Notes: generated by a model from the sequence alone, not told the origin. 17,595 nucleotides of DNA from Phycisphaerae bacterium (GCA_002591705.1 PAAB01000048.1:1-17595), one strand, 5' to 3'; positions 1 to 8,059 are shown, numbered from the stretch's first letter. A program made the numbers and translations.

Positions 1-818
1 AAATAGCTCAAAATGCAGTAACAAATTATAGTATTGCAGATAATACTATCACGTCAGCACAGATGGCTCCTAATTCTGTAAATACATCAGAATTAATAGA
101 TGACGCAGTTACTACAGATAAAATAGTAGATGACGCAGTGACTGCTGCAAAGCTCGCTAACACGTCTGTAACAGCTGGTAGCTATGGTTCATCAACTTCT
201 ATCCCAAGCATTACTGTAGACGCTCAGGGACGTATCACAGCAGCATCTGGTAACACAGTTAACACAGATCTAGTCGGTGACAGTTCCCCGCAGCTAGGCG
301 GTGACTTAGCAAGTAATGGAAATGATATTCTCATAGCGGATAATGACTCTATCAAACTTGGATCTAATAATGACCTAGTTATGGTACATGATGGTTCAAA
401 CTCATACATAAAAGATATTGGTACTGGGTCTTTATGGGTGTATTCAAATGATTTTCGTGTTGCTGATGCTGCTGGTAATGAAAATATGATTAAAGCGACT
501 GAAAATTCAGCAGTAGAGCTATATTACGACAACAGTAAAAAGCTTGAGACATACAATGACGGAATTACTGTTCATGGTAGAGCCCAAATAGATGGTCATT
601 GTTTCCCTTATAGCAATAATGCTTATGATCTAGGCTTGTCTGGCAACAGATGGAGAAACGTCTACACCAACGACCTTCACTTATCTAACGAAGGTTCATC
701 TAACGATGTAGATGGAACTTGGGGTGACTGGACAATACAGGAAGGAGAATCAGACTTGTTCTTAAAAAATAACCGTTCTGGTAAGAAGTACAAATTTAAT
801 TTAACGGAGGTATCATAA
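1..818 (+). CDS. Tail fibre protein, C-terminal part (5' end outside window)
   Basis: The frame is open to the left edge of the window, so the ATG at 63 is internal and the true start lies upstream; 271 residues are visible. The N-terminal visible part carries tandem repeats of the type DDAVT-(T/A)-(D/A)-K(I/L), a common shaft motif of marine phage tail fibres. It is followed by a module with SSPQLGGDL and NGNDI, and a C-terminal domain ending in a stretch with RWRNVYTNDLHLSN and GDWTIQEG, which I recognise as a recurrent end of cyanophage and pelagiphage fibre proteins. The role is host recognition and adsorption at the virion tail. A paralogous module recurs in the 790-residue fibre at 1470. 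The stop overlaps the next ATG by one base (TAATG). Confidence 0.85.
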   Translation, partial: IAQNAVTNYSIADNTITSAQMAPNSVNTSELIDDAVTTDKIVDDAVTAAKLANTSVTAGSYGSSTSIPSITVDAQGRITAASGNTVNTDLVGDSSPQLGGDLASNGNDILIADNDSIKLGSNNDLVMVHDGSNSYIKDIGTGSLWVYSNDFRVADAAGNENMIKATENSAVELYYDNSKKLETYNDGITVHGRAQIDGHCFPYSNNAYDLGLSGNRWRNVYTNDLHLSNEGSSNDVDGTWGDWTIQEGESDLFLKNNRSGKKYKFNLTEVS

Positions 819-1270
819 TGGCAGTAAATATAGCAGAAGGCCAAATTTTAGGTAAAGGTGGTGGTACTCGACTTTTAATTACTGGTAGTATGAATCCTTC
901 ACAGGATTTAACATGGACAATACCTTACAACGGAAATGCTAATGGTGGTAATGGAGTGATATTTAAAATACTTTGGCAAATGAACCATTGGCACTCTGGT
1001 AGTTGGTATAAAATTAATGAAGGTTATTATTATACTTTAGGAAGTAATACTTTATATCAAAGATATGGTTTACGAGAAGTAGCTGGAACTGGTAGTTCAA
1101 ACTGGTCTAACGGACATCTTGATATAACACTCCAAAGTTCTGGAGGCACTTCTCCAAATAATCAATTATTACTAATAAAGTATGACGCAGACGGAGCACC
1201 AGCATACGGATCTTCGTACATTTTAGATCTTATATACACTGGAACTATTGGAGCCGTTACAATTTCATAA
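818..1270 (+). CDS. Small structural protein of the tail-fibre block, function unknown
   Basis: This encodes 150 residues without signal peptide or membrane segment, rich in Gly, Ser, Asn and aromatic residues (for example WQMNHWHSGSW and EGYYYTLGS), which suggests a compact beta-rich domain. The start is well supported: GGAGG lies at 806-810, seven bases before the ATG, one of the few clear Shine-Dalgarno sequences in the window, and the ATG shares its A with the upstream stop. Its place between two tail-fibre genes suggests a fibre tip, a receptor-binding accessory or a fibre chaperone. I do not recognise the family, so the role is inferred from position only. Confidence 0.75.
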   Translation: MAVNIAEGQILGKGGGTRLLITGSMNPSQDLTWTIPYNGNANGGNGVIFKILWQMNHWHSGSWYKINEGYYYTLGSNTLYQRYGLREVAGTGSSNWSNGHLDITLQSSGGTSPNNQLLLIKYDADGAPAYGSSYILDLIYTGTIGAVTIS

Positions 1271-1272
1271 TT

Positions 1273-1470
1273 ATGTATTACGTTTTTAAAAAAGATACAC
1301 GAGTTTGGCACTTTACTTGTGATGATTCTACGACTATAAACCCAGACACGCACGTTGCGGTATGGGTAGAAGATCCATCAACAGTAGATATGAAGTACCT
1401 TTGGACTTTAGATACTGATGATAAGACTTTAATTAAAGGTGCAGAAAGTCACGCAGGGTTACTAGAATAA
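1273..1470 (+). CDS. Small hypothetical protein between tail-fibre genes
   Basis: This encodes 65 residues, acidic, with no membrane segment. It begins MYYVFKKDTRVWHFTCDD and ends near LIKGAESHAGLLE. It starts two bases after the previous stop and its TAA overlaps the ATG of the next fibre gene by one base, so it is probably translated in the same unit. Small proteins in this position of phage tail modules are often fibre-assembly factors, but no motif here proves that. The family is not recognised. Confidence 0.65.
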   Translation: MYYVFKKDTRVWHFTCDDSTTINPDTHVAVWVEDPSTVDMKYLWTLDTDDKTLIKGAESHAGLLE

Positions 1471-3842
1471 TGTCATTAACACAAATAAATAAGGCTGGTC
1501 TAGATGAGATAGCTTTAGACCACGTTTTTACTGTGGGTGCTAGTGGTACAGATCACTACACCTTTCAGGGAGAGGGTCTTAATGGAACTGTTAATGACCC
1601 TACACTTTACCTAACAAGAGGTAAAACATATAGATTTGAAAAAGGATCTGCACACCCTTTACGAATACAAAGTACACAAGGAGCAAGTGGTACTGCCTAT
1701 AACACTGGCGTAACTAACAACGGTGGTACTGGAACAGTAATTATTGAAGTACAACATGACGCTCCTGATGTTTTGTATTATCAATGCACCAGCCACCCTG
1801 CTATGAACGGTGTACTTTACATTACTGGTGCGTTAGCAGACGGTGGTGTGACTACAGCCAAGATAGCTGATGATGCAGTTACTAATGCAAAGGTAGCTGA
1901 TGATGCAGTTACTACAGCTAAGATAGCTAATGATGCAGTTACTACAACAAAAATAGCTGATGAGTCAGTAACTTTATCTAAATTACCTCATGGTACTAGC
2001 TCTAATAATGGTAAATTTTTAAGAGCAAACAATAATGGAGATCCTACCTTCGAGTCAGTACCTAATCAAAATTTACAGGCTCCAAATGGTCAAACTAGAA
2101 TATTAGTTGATAACACAGATATAAATATAGGCTATGCTCCCTTAAAATTTGATACTGACCCAAATAACATATTTAATATTAAAATTCAAGGGCCATCTAC
2201 ATTAACAAAAAATAGTTCATTTACACTTCCAGAAGACGGGTCTAATGGGCAATTTTTAAAAACAAATGGAAGTGGTGCATTAAGTTTTGAAACTGTTAAT
2301 ACTGATTTAAGTTCTGACAGTTCACCTCAATTAGGTGCTGATTTAGATACGAATGGCAATGATATTGATTTTGCTGATAACGATAAAGCAACTTTTGGTG
2401 CTAGTCAAGATCTAATTGTACGTCACAGTAATAGTGACAACAATTCTTATGTAGAAGAATCAGGTGGTGGTAGTTTAGTTGTTAAGTCAGATGATTTTTA
2501 TTTACAAAATGCTGGTGCTAACCATACACAAATAAAATCTGATTCAGATGCTGAAGTAGAACTTTCACATAATGGTACACCAAAATTTCAAACTACACAG
2601 GACGGAGCAAAAATTTTAGGTACTGGTAATCTTATATTACCTGCTGGAGATACGAGTCAAAGAGGTTTAGCTCAAGCTGGTTCTATTAGATATAACACCC
2701 AGACATCTCAATTAGAAATACATAATGGAACCACATGGGTAGGAGTTGGCAAAAGTACACCACAAATTGTAAGCGTATCTAATCAAACCACTAATGGTGC
2801 TGCTGGTGCTACTATGGTTATTAGAGGCGAAGGTTTTGTTAGTGGTTGTACTGTTCACTATGTTGGAAATGATGGCACTAATATTGCAGCAGGTACAGTA
2901 ACCTTTAATAGTTCTACGCAACTTACTATTGTGAGTCCAGTATTGACTGTAGATAAAGCACCTTACGCTATAAAAGTGACTAACCCAGATGGCGGTTTAA
3001 TAATAGCAGCACCAGAAGTAGAAGTTACTGCGGGTAGTGCACCAAACTGGACAACAACCCAAGGTCAATTAGGTGGTGGCCCTATACAGAAAAATGCTGC
3101 TGTAAATATAACTGTTGCAGCGTCAGACGCAGATGGACAAGCTATTGCATACTCTGAGACAACAAGTGTTTTAACATCTAACAGCAATACACCTGCTGCT
3201 ACTATGAACTTATCGTTAAACAGTTCGACAGGTGTAATTTCTGGTACATCTCCTAACGTATCCGCAGACACAACATATAACTTTACACTTAGAGCAACTG
3301 ATACTGCTACTAACTTTGCAGACAGAAACTTTTATATTATTGTACAAGCTGCACCACCTCCTAGCTATTGGTTTAGAGGATCATCACAAGGCGGTAGTGG
3401 TTTAGCAAGTGGCGTAACTTGGAGTCATACAGGTTATTATCCTAATGCTACTGGTGGATCTAACGCTAACTCAAATAGATTGTATAATTATGGTCAAGGT
3501 AACTCAGGTACATACGCTGGTTTTAGACAAACTGGATATACAAATGGTATTACAATACCTGTAGGACATGACAGATGCGACATCTATATAAGTGCAATCC
3601 AAAGAAATAACTATTCAAATGGTAACCAATGGACTTCAACACAACCAAGTGGTAACTCCGCAGGTACTGCTGCGTTTGGTGATTTAATGAGCAACCCTAG
3701 TACAGGATTGCATACTTATACCATACCCTCGGCAGATCAAGGTCAAGTAAGGTATTTTACAATGACAGGATACGCTGGTCAATATGGTTACTGGTCACAA
3801 GAAGTTACTTTAGTAAAAACATACAACCAAAACAATCCATAG
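1470..3842 (+). CDS. Large modular tail fibre with cupredoxin-like, IPT/TIG-like and Ig-like domains
   Basis: This encodes 790 residues. Residues ~20-120 form a plastocyanin-like module: a first His in GSAHPL (H62) and the tight C106-x-x-H109-x-x-M112 group in QCTSHPAM match the ligand order of a type-1 copper site. Residues ~125-172 hold four or five tandem DDAVTTAKI-type repeats. Residues ~277-425 repeat the SSPQLGADL/NGNDI module also found in the fibre ending at 818, closing with an IRYNT...LEIHNGTTWVGVG segment typical of fibre heads. Residues ~430-520 resemble an IPT/TIG domain and ~525-626 a cadherin-like or He_PIG Ig domain. The last ~155 residues are Gly/Tyr/Asn-rich and may bind the receptor. 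The probable role is host adsorption; copper binding is only an inference from the ligand pattern. Confidence 0.85.
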   Translation: MSLTQINKAGLDEIALDHVFTVGASGTDHYTFQGEGLNGTVNDPTLYLTRGKTYRFEKGSAHPLRIQSTQGASGTAYNTGVTNNGGTGTVIIEVQHDAPDVLYYQCTSHPAMNGVLYITGALADGGVTTAKIADDAVTNAKVADDAVTTAKIANDAVTTTKIADESVTLSKLPHGTSSNNGKFLRANNNGDPTFESVPNQNLQAPNGQTRILVDNTDINIGYAPLKFDTDPNNIFNIKIQGPSTLTKNSSFTLPEDGSNGQFLKTNGSGALSFETVNTDLSSDSSPQLGADLDTNGNDIDFADNDKATFGASQDLIVRHSNSDNNSYVEESGGGSLVVKSDDFYLQNAGANHTQIKSDSDAEVELSHNGTPKFQTTQDGAKILGTGNLILPAGDTSQRGLAQAGSIRYNTQTSQLEIHNGTTWVGVGKSTPQIVSVSNQTTNGAAGATMVIRGEGFVSGCTVHYVGNDGTNIAAGTVTFNSSTQLTIVSPVLTVDKAPYAIKVTNPDGGLIIAAPEVEVTAGSAPNWTTTQGQLGGGPIQKNAAVNITVAASDADGQAIAYSETTSVLTSNSNTPAATMNLSLNSSTGVISGTSPNVSADTTYNFTLRATDTATNFADRNFYIIVQAAPPPSYWFRGSSQGGSGLASGVTWSHTGYYPNATGGSNANSNRLYNYGQGNSGTYAGFRQTGYTNGITIPVGHDRCDIYISAIQRNNYSNGNQWTSTQPSGNSAGTAAFGDLMSNPSTGLHTYTIPSADQGQVRYFTMTGYAGQYGYWSQEVTLVKTYNQNNP

Positions 3843-3855
3843 AGGTAAAAGACGC

Positions 3856-4239
3856 ATGGACAACATTCCAAGCATCTCAATCCCCAACATAGATCAGATA
3901 CAAACTATATCTATACCTTTACCAACAGCTGATGTTCCAAATTACATCCCGCTGGTTGTACCTCCGAGCGATCTTCGTGAACCAGAGGGTACGCAACCAG
4001 CTACCACAGAAAAAACAGAACAACCAGATCCACCGAGCATAAACATTCCAATTATCAATTTTAATGTACCACTGCCTACTGCAGACACGGTGGTAGTTGC
4101 TGGTTATGCAGCTGTTTCAGCTGTTGCGGTAACTACCTTTGCTCAACCATTTTTTGACACTATAAAGAAAAAACTACAAAAGTTATTATTAGGTAGAATA
4201 GAAAAATGGAAGAAAAGAAAGACAAAAAACAAGGTTTGA
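3856..4239 (+). CDS. Proline-rich virion or membrane-associated protein, unknown function
   Basis: This encodes 127 residues. The first ~75 are rich in Pro and Ile with a repeated pattern (SISIPN, ISIPLPTADVP, INIPIINFNVPLPTADT). Then comes one hydrophobic segment at ~80-100 (VVVAGYAAVSAVAVTTF) and a strongly basic tail (IKKKLQKLLLGRIEKWKKRKTKNK). The start is supported by AGAGG at 3841-3845, ten bases upstream and overlapping the preceding stop. The PLPTADxxx duplication suggests an internal repeat. It sits between the fibres and the lysis-like genes. The topology (long extracytoplasmic or virion part, one membrane span, basic cytoplasmic end) is inferred. I do not recognise a named family. 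Confidence 0.7.
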   Translation: MDNIPSISIPNIDQIQTISIPLPTADVPNYIPLVVPPSDLREPEGTQPATTEKTEQPDPPSINIPIINFNVPLPTADTVVVAGYAAVSAVAVTTFAQPFFDTIKKKLQKLLLGRIEKWKKRKTKNKV

Positions 4240-4502
4240 TGTCAGCGTGTGACACGCACGAAGAACGTATGGAAATAGTTAGTACACTTGTGCGTTTAAC
4301 TGTTGTAGTTTGGAGTGGATTTATAATTACTTTAAATTATGTAGAAATACCAATGCTTAAAAAATCTTCTAATGCTGCAGACATAACTTTTGTAGCTTCA
4401 ATTTTTGCAGGCGGTATTGCCAGTTTTGGTTTGTCTACATCTAACGGAAAGAAAGATACAAAAGGTGTAAAATGTTCTGAATGTCAAAAAGTAATTAAAT
4501 GA
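4239..4502 (+). CDS. Two-span membrane protein, holin-like candidate
   Basis: This encodes 87 residues from the ATG at 4239, which overlaps the previous TGA as TGATG; an in-frame ATG at 4206 would add 11 charged residues and overlap the upstream gene by 34 bases. There are two hydrophobic segments: one around LTVVVWSGFIITLNYV, the other around ITFVASIFAGGIASFGLS. A polar, Lys-rich C terminus contains a CxxC pair (CSECQK). Small size, two spans and a position beside secreted proteins and the packaging genes fit a holin or similar lysis protein. No sequence motif proves this, and another small phage membrane protein is possible. Confidence 0.65.
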   Translation: MSACDTHEERMEIVSTLVRLTVVVWSGFIITLNYVEIPMLKKSSNAADITFVASIFAGGIASFGLSTSNGKKDTKGVKCSECQKVIK

Positions 4503-4852
4503 AAAAATTATTAATTGTACTACTGTTGTTACCTGCGGGTGCGTATGCTAATACCGTCACGCCTCAGTTTACCACAGGTAGTATGAACTCAACAACTACA
4601 ACCACACAAACTATAACTGAAGTTGAACAACGTCAAGTGTTTGGGGCCGAAGTAAAGACCTGGAATGGTTCTAATGTAACACCATCTGCCGATATAACTG
4701 GTGCTGGTACTACATTTACCATAACAGACACAACTTTACCTTGGACACTAGAAACCACATCAAGACCTGCTGGATTAGTAGAACAATGGGATACCACAAC
4801 AAACTATACAATAAACTCTACTACTACCTCGCTCTCTGTATTCTCTCAGTAA
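4499..4852 (+). CDS. Secreted Thr-rich protein with signal peptide
   Basis: This encodes 117 residues. A classic signal peptide occupies residues 1-17: a KK n-region, the core LLIVLLLLP, and the AGAYA cleavage motif for signal peptidase I before Asn18. The mature part is rich in Thr, Ser and Asn (SMNSTTTTTQTITEVEQRQ) and lacks Cys, so it is not a lipoprotein. The ATG overlaps the previous stop as ATGA, indicating coupled translation. The 3' end overlaps the next secreted protein by 67 bases in another frame. Export to the periplasm suggests an envelope or lysis role during infection. I know similar uncharacterised proteins from marine phages, but no function. Confidence 0.7.
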   Translation: MKKLLIVLLLLPAGAYANTVTPQFTTGSMNSTTTTTQTITEVEQRQVFGAEVKTWNGSNVTPSADITGAGTTFTITDTTLPWTLETTSRPAGLVEQWDTTTNYTINSTTTSLSVFSQ

Positions 4853-5352
4853 CACCTGCATACGCAGAGGGAGATACAAATAATTCATCAAACCCTGTGG
4901 CAGCAGCTACGGGAAATGTTACCAATCAGGCAGTGCAATTTCAGAACAATGGAGCACCGTCTAGGCAAGCTTACGGTTCTAACATATCATGTAATGGTTC
5001 TACAATGACCTTTAGCCCATTTTATATGGGTAATGATACATCACCTTACGACCCAGAGGGGTACGTAATTAGTGAAAACTGGGGCTTTCAAGTAAACTTT
5101 TCAGTGCCACTTAACAGAGATTTGACTGAACAATGTCAAAGAATAGCTAAGAGGCAAGAAGAAAAGATGCAATTAGATTTTGAGCTTGTACGTGCACTTA
5201 AATGTGCAGAATTACAACAAAAGGGTTTTACTATACGCCCTAATACACGTGTTTATCACTTGTGCCAAGATATAGTACCAATACAATCATTATTACCAAA
5301 AGAAGATGTTAGCACTACTAAAACCAATCGTTTTAACTTTCTTAAAAAGTGA
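4786..5352 (+). CDS. Secreted protein, start nested in upstream secreted-protein gene
   Basis: This encodes 188 residues from the ATG at 4786, chosen because it places a good signal peptide at the N terminus: a basic/polar n-region, the core LYYYLALCILSV, and TPAYA as signal peptidase I site around residue 27. A TTG at 4741 would add 15 polar residues and spoil the signal. The mature part contains several Cys residues (NISCNGSTM, TEQCQRIAK, ALKCAEL, YHLCQDI), suggesting disulfides in the periplasm, and a helical Glu/Lys/Arg-rich middle (RIAKRQEEKMQLDFELVRALK). The 67-base out-of-frame overlap with the preceding secreted protein resembles Rz/Rz1 gene nesting. There is no lipobox, however, so calling the pair spanins would be speculation. 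Confidence 0.72.
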   Translation: MGYHNKLYNKLYYYLALCILSVTPAYAEGDTNNSSNPVAAATGNVTNQAVQFQNNGAPSRQAYGSNISCNGSTMTFSPFYMGNDTSPYDPEGYVISENWGFQVNFSVPLNRDLTEQCQRIAKRQEEKMQLDFELVRALKCAELQQKGFTIRPNTRVYHLCQDIVPIQSLLPKEDVSTTKTNRFNFLKK

Positions 5353-5476
5353 AAAATTTAAAATATTTGTAGTTGATCTACTTGAAAAATTATCTAAAGA
5401 AAGTGACAACGAACTGGACGACAAAGCTGTTGAATTTATAAGAAATGGATTATTTCCAGCAAAACCTTTAGATTAA
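5306..5476 (+). CDS. Small 56-residue protein, possibly membrane-associated
   Basis: This short gene starts inside the previous one (47-base overlap) and its stop lies one base before the start of the small terminase gene. The predicted product begins MLALLKPIVLTFLKSEKFK, then IFVVDLLEKLSK, followed by an acidic stretch and a helix-like end (DDKAVEFIRNGLFPAKPL). The amphipathic, Leu/Val-rich first half could associate with membrane. Its compact placement without leftover spacer and its protein-like composition argue that it is real. Short proteins of this look occur beside lysis and packaging genes of other marine podoviruses as far as I recall; no function is known to me. Confidence 0.65.
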   Translation: MLALLKPIVLTFLKSEKFKIFVVDLLEKLSKESDNELDDKAVEFIRNGLFPAKPLD

Positions 5477-5477
5477 T

Positions 5478-5720
5478 ATGGATAAACCACAAAGAGCTGG
5501 TGAGTCGCAGTTTAATCACTTACACCACTTAGTAACTACTGAATTAATTGCAAGAGTACAAAGTGGTGAGGCAACAACTGCAGATCTTAAAGTAGCTGCT
5601 GATTGGTTATACAAAAACGACATTACGGGGGTTGCGTTTGATACGTCACCTCTTAGTAAGTTAGCTAGTATTATGCCAAAAGTTGATTTTGACTCAGTAC
5701 AAAGATCAGTAACAAAATAA
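5478..5720 (+). CDS. Terminase small subunit (T7 gp18-like)
   Basis: This encodes 80 residues, close to the size of T7 gp18 (about 89). The segment around residues 20-50 (TELIARVQSGEATTADLKVAADWLYKND) is the helical signature I associate with small terminase or DNA-maturation proteins of T7-like marine phages. The role is recognition of concatemeric phage DNA and loading or regulation of the large terminase during packaging. Context agrees: two small nuclease-like genes and the large terminase follow, each start overlapping the previous stop (TAATG at 5718-5722). It is small enough that the family call relies on both pattern and position. Confidence 0.72.
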   Translation: MDKPQRAGESQFNHLHHLVTTELIARVQSGEATTADLKVAADWLYKNDITGVAFDTSPLSKLASIMPKVDFDSVQRSVTK

Positions 5721-5989
5721 TGGCTCCTAAGAAAAAACCTTTTTCACAATTACGTAAAAGTGCAAAAGCATACCGACTTAGCCCAGAATCAAGGGCGAAA
5801 AAAAACGCAGCTCAACGCAAGCGAAACAAAACCACGGAAAACAAAAAATATAGAGCCGAACTTAACCGTGCCAGGAGGAAGGCTGGGCAATACGGCAAGG
5901 GGGGAAAGGATTTTTCACACACTAAATCTGGCAGAATAGTCAGAGAAAATCCTACAACTAATAGAGCAAGAAATCGTGGTAGAAAATGA
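5720..5989 (+). CDS. Very basic small protein with degenerate HNH-like end
   Basis: This encodes 89 residues with an extreme Lys/Arg content throughout (for example AKKNAAQRKRNK and NRARRKAGQYGKGGK). The C-terminal part reads DFSHTKSGRIVRENPTTNRARNRG, whose Asp-x-x-His followed by Asn and an Asn-Arg-x-x-Asn box resembles the core of HNH/NUMOD-type nucleases, though it lacks the zinc Cys pairs of the next gene. The charge predicts nucleic-acid binding. It lies between the small terminase and an HNH endonuclease, sharing start/stop bases with both (TAATG and ATGA), so a role in DNA packaging or end maturation is likely. Catalytic activity is unproven. Confidence 0.68.
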   Translation: MAPKKKPFSQLRKSAKAYRLSPESRAKKNAAQRKRNKTTENKKYRAELNRARRKAGQYGKGGKDFSHTKSGRIVRENPTTNRARNRGRK

Positions 5990-6315
5990 TACCAGTACTT
6001 CCAACTTATAAAGATTACACACAAAACTTAATAGTCATGACATCAACAGACGCTAAAAAACTCTGGAGAAAAGCTATTAAGGAGGCAAACAACTATGAAT
6101 GTATTTATTGTGGAGAAAGACATCATGAATTTGATCTTACCATTGACCATGTACGCCCCAGATGTAATGGGGGTGGTCATATGTCTAACAACTGCGTTCC
6201 AGCGTGTCAAAGATGTAATCAATCGAAAGGAAGTAATAATTGGTTGACGTGGTTTCGTACTACGTTTCCACCTAACCCTTTTAGGGAACAACTAATAACA
6301 AATTGGATTAAATGA
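5986..6315 (+). CDS. HNH endonuclease
   Basis: This encodes 109 residues. The HNH fold is clear: a zinc pair C39-x-x-C42 (CIYC), the catalytic D54-H55 in LTIDHVRPRCNGG, a second pair C74-x-x-C77 (CQRC) and the Asn of CNQSKG. The conserved helix before it (DAKKLWRKAIKEANNYEC) matches phage HNH proteins. The ATG overlaps the upstream TGA as ATGA, and its own stop overlaps the terminase start; an internal ATG at 6037 would keep the whole catalytic domain. HNH nucleases beside terminases assist cutting or maturation of packaged DNA in several phages; alternatively this is a homing-type endonuclease. Metal-dependent DNA cleavage is expected. Confidence 0.88.
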   Translation: MIPVLPTYKDYTQNLIVMTSTDAKKLWRKAIKEANNYECIYCGERHHEFDLTIDHVRPRCNGGGHMSNNCVPACQRCNQSKGSNNWLTWFRTTFPPNPFREQLITNWIK

Positions 6316-8042
6316 GTTTAGAAAAAGAGTTACATAAAGATTTTAGAATATTTCTAACAGCTATATGGACTCACTTAAATTTACCAATACCAACCAGAGC
6401 ACAGTTATGTATCGCTGAGTATTTACAACAAGGCCCAAAACGATTACAGATACAAGCGTTTCGTGGTGTAGGTAAATCTTGGATCACCGCTGCATTTGTG
6501 TTGTGGACTTTATTTAACGATCCAAACAAAAAAATTATGGTGGTGTCTGCATCTAAAGACAGAGCAGACTCCTTTTCTATATTTTGTCAAAGGTTAATTA
6601 TGGAGGTACCTTGGTTATCACACCTAAAACCTAAAAACGATGACCAAAGATGGTCACGTATATCGTTTGATGTGGGGCCAGCAGCTCCGCACCAAGCACC
6701 CTCAGTAAAGTCTGTGGGTATTACAGGACAGCTAACAGGATCTAGAGCTGACCTTATGGTATTAGACGATGTCGAAGTACCTAATAACAGTATGACGGAG
6801 CTACAACGTGAAAAACTCTTACAACTTGTTACTGAGTGTGAGTCTATTCTTACTCCTAAACGTGACTCTCGTATTATGTTTCTTGGAACTCCTCAAACGA
6901 CTTTCACTGTTTACAATAAATTAAGAGAACGTAGTTATAGACCTTTTGTGTGGCCTGCTAGGTATCCTCGCAAGGTAACCATGTATGATGGTTTACTTGC
7001 ACCGCAACTAGCAGAGGATTTAGAAAATAAAGATAATCTTACATGGGAACCTACAGATACACGTTTTAAAGAAGCTGATTTACTAGAAAGAGAAGCATCT
7101 ATGGGTAGATCAAACTTTATGTTGCAGTTTATGCTAGATACTAGCTTATCTGACGCAGAAAAGTTCCCATTAAAATTTGCAGATCTTATAGTAAATCCAG
7201 TAAATCCTACACATGCACCAGAAAACATAATATGGTGCTCAGACCCAGACAATGTTATAAAAGATTTACCTTGTGTGGGGCTTCCAGGGGATTATTACTA
7301 CAAACCTATGCAAATACAAGGTAAATGGATGGAATATAGCGAAACTATTTGCAGTGTCGACCCATCTGGGCGTGGAGCTGACGAAACAGTAGCTTGTTTC
7401 TTATCACAACTAAACGGTATTATGTATTTGCATGAAATATACGCATCACAAGACGGTTATAGTGATGACACATTATTAGCAATACTTAAAAAATGCAGAA
7501 AATATGATGCGAGTACACTGCTCATCGAGAGCAACTTTGGCGATGGTATTGTATCAGAGCTATTTAAAAAACACTGTCAAACGACAAAAACAAACATAAA
7601 TATAGAGGAAACAAGAGCAAATGTTCGCAAAGAAGACAGAATCATTGATAGTCTTGAGCCTGTGTTTAATCAGCATAGGTTGGTGGTTGACCCCAAAGTT
7701 ATTGCATGGGATTATGAATCGAATACTGAGAGGGCAGCTGAAAATAGATACCAATATATGCTTGCCTACCAAATCTCAAGAATGTGCAGGGAAAAAGGTG
7801 CCGTTCGACATGACGACAGAATCGATGCCCTTGCCCAAGGAGTCAAATATTACACCGATGCCCTTGCCCTTTCAGCTGAACAGCAAATAAAAGACAGAAG
7901 ACATGAGGAATGGTTAGATCATCTAGAAGCATGGATGGATGACCCAGAGTGTGAAGCAAATCATATTGCATTAGGAATGTCCTTAGACCAAAAAAGAGAG
8001 GCTAGAGGGGCTACTAGAAGCCACTCACACTCATGGATGTAG
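6312..8042 (+). CDS. Terminase large subunit (T7 gp19-like)
   Basis: This encodes 576 residues, near the 586 of T7 gp19. The N-terminal ATPase has a Walker A at residues 50-57 (FRGVGKSW) and a Walker B with acidic pair at 148-155 (LMVLDDVE), with the coupling-like segment IMFLGTPQT at ~188-196. The C-terminal RNase H-like nuclease starts at SVDPSGRG with D350, continues through LLIESNFGDG and ends with DDRIDALAQGV, supplying the acidic metal ligands. It acts at the portal, hydrolysing ATP to pump DNA and cutting the concatemer. It starts by ATGA overlap with the HNH gene, and nothing clearly coding follows for about 100 bases. This is one of the most secure calls in the window. Confidence 0.96.
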   Translation: MSLEKELHKDFRIFLTAIWTHLNLPIPTRAQLCIAEYLQQGPKRLQIQAFRGVGKSWITAAFVLWTLFNDPNKKIMVVSASKDRADSFSIFCQRLIMEVPWLSHLKPKNDDQRWSRISFDVGPAAPHQAPSVKSVGITGQLTGSRADLMVLDDVEVPNNSMTELQREKLLQLVTECESILTPKRDSRIMFLGTPQTTFTVYNKLRERSYRPFVWPARYPRKVTMYDGLLAPQLAEDLENKDNLTWEPTDTRFKEADLLEREASMGRSNFMLQFMLDTSLSDAEKFPLKFADLIVNPVNPTHAPENIIWCSDPDNVIKDLPCVGLPGDYYYKPMQIQGKWMEYSETICSVDPSGRGADETVACFLSQLNGIMYLHEIYASQDGYSDDTLLAILKKCRKYDASTLLIESNFGDGIVSELFKKHCQTTKTNINIEETRANVRKEDRIIDSLEPVFNQHRLVVDPKVIAWDYESNTERAAENRYQYMLAYQISRMCREKGAVRHDDRIDALAQGVKYYTDALALSAEQQIKDRRHEEWLDHLEAWMDDPECEANHIALGMSLDQKREARGATRSHSHSWM

Positions 8043-8059
8043 TCAACCCCACCATAACA

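Noticed and set aside
1848..1985. CRISPR-like short repeats
   Set aside because: These are codon-level repeats of the fibre DDAVTTAKI motif, without spacers of unrelated sequence.
4499..5352. Rz/Rz1 spanin pair
   Set aside because: The nested layout fits, but both products have signal peptidase I sites, neither has a lipobox, and no typical inner-membrane coiled-coil spanin is seen.
6935..7252. Reverse-strand frames inside the terminase and other genes
   Set aside because: They are antisense shadows of secure genes with no motifs, ribosome-binding sites or operon context; no minus-strand gene in the window is convincing.
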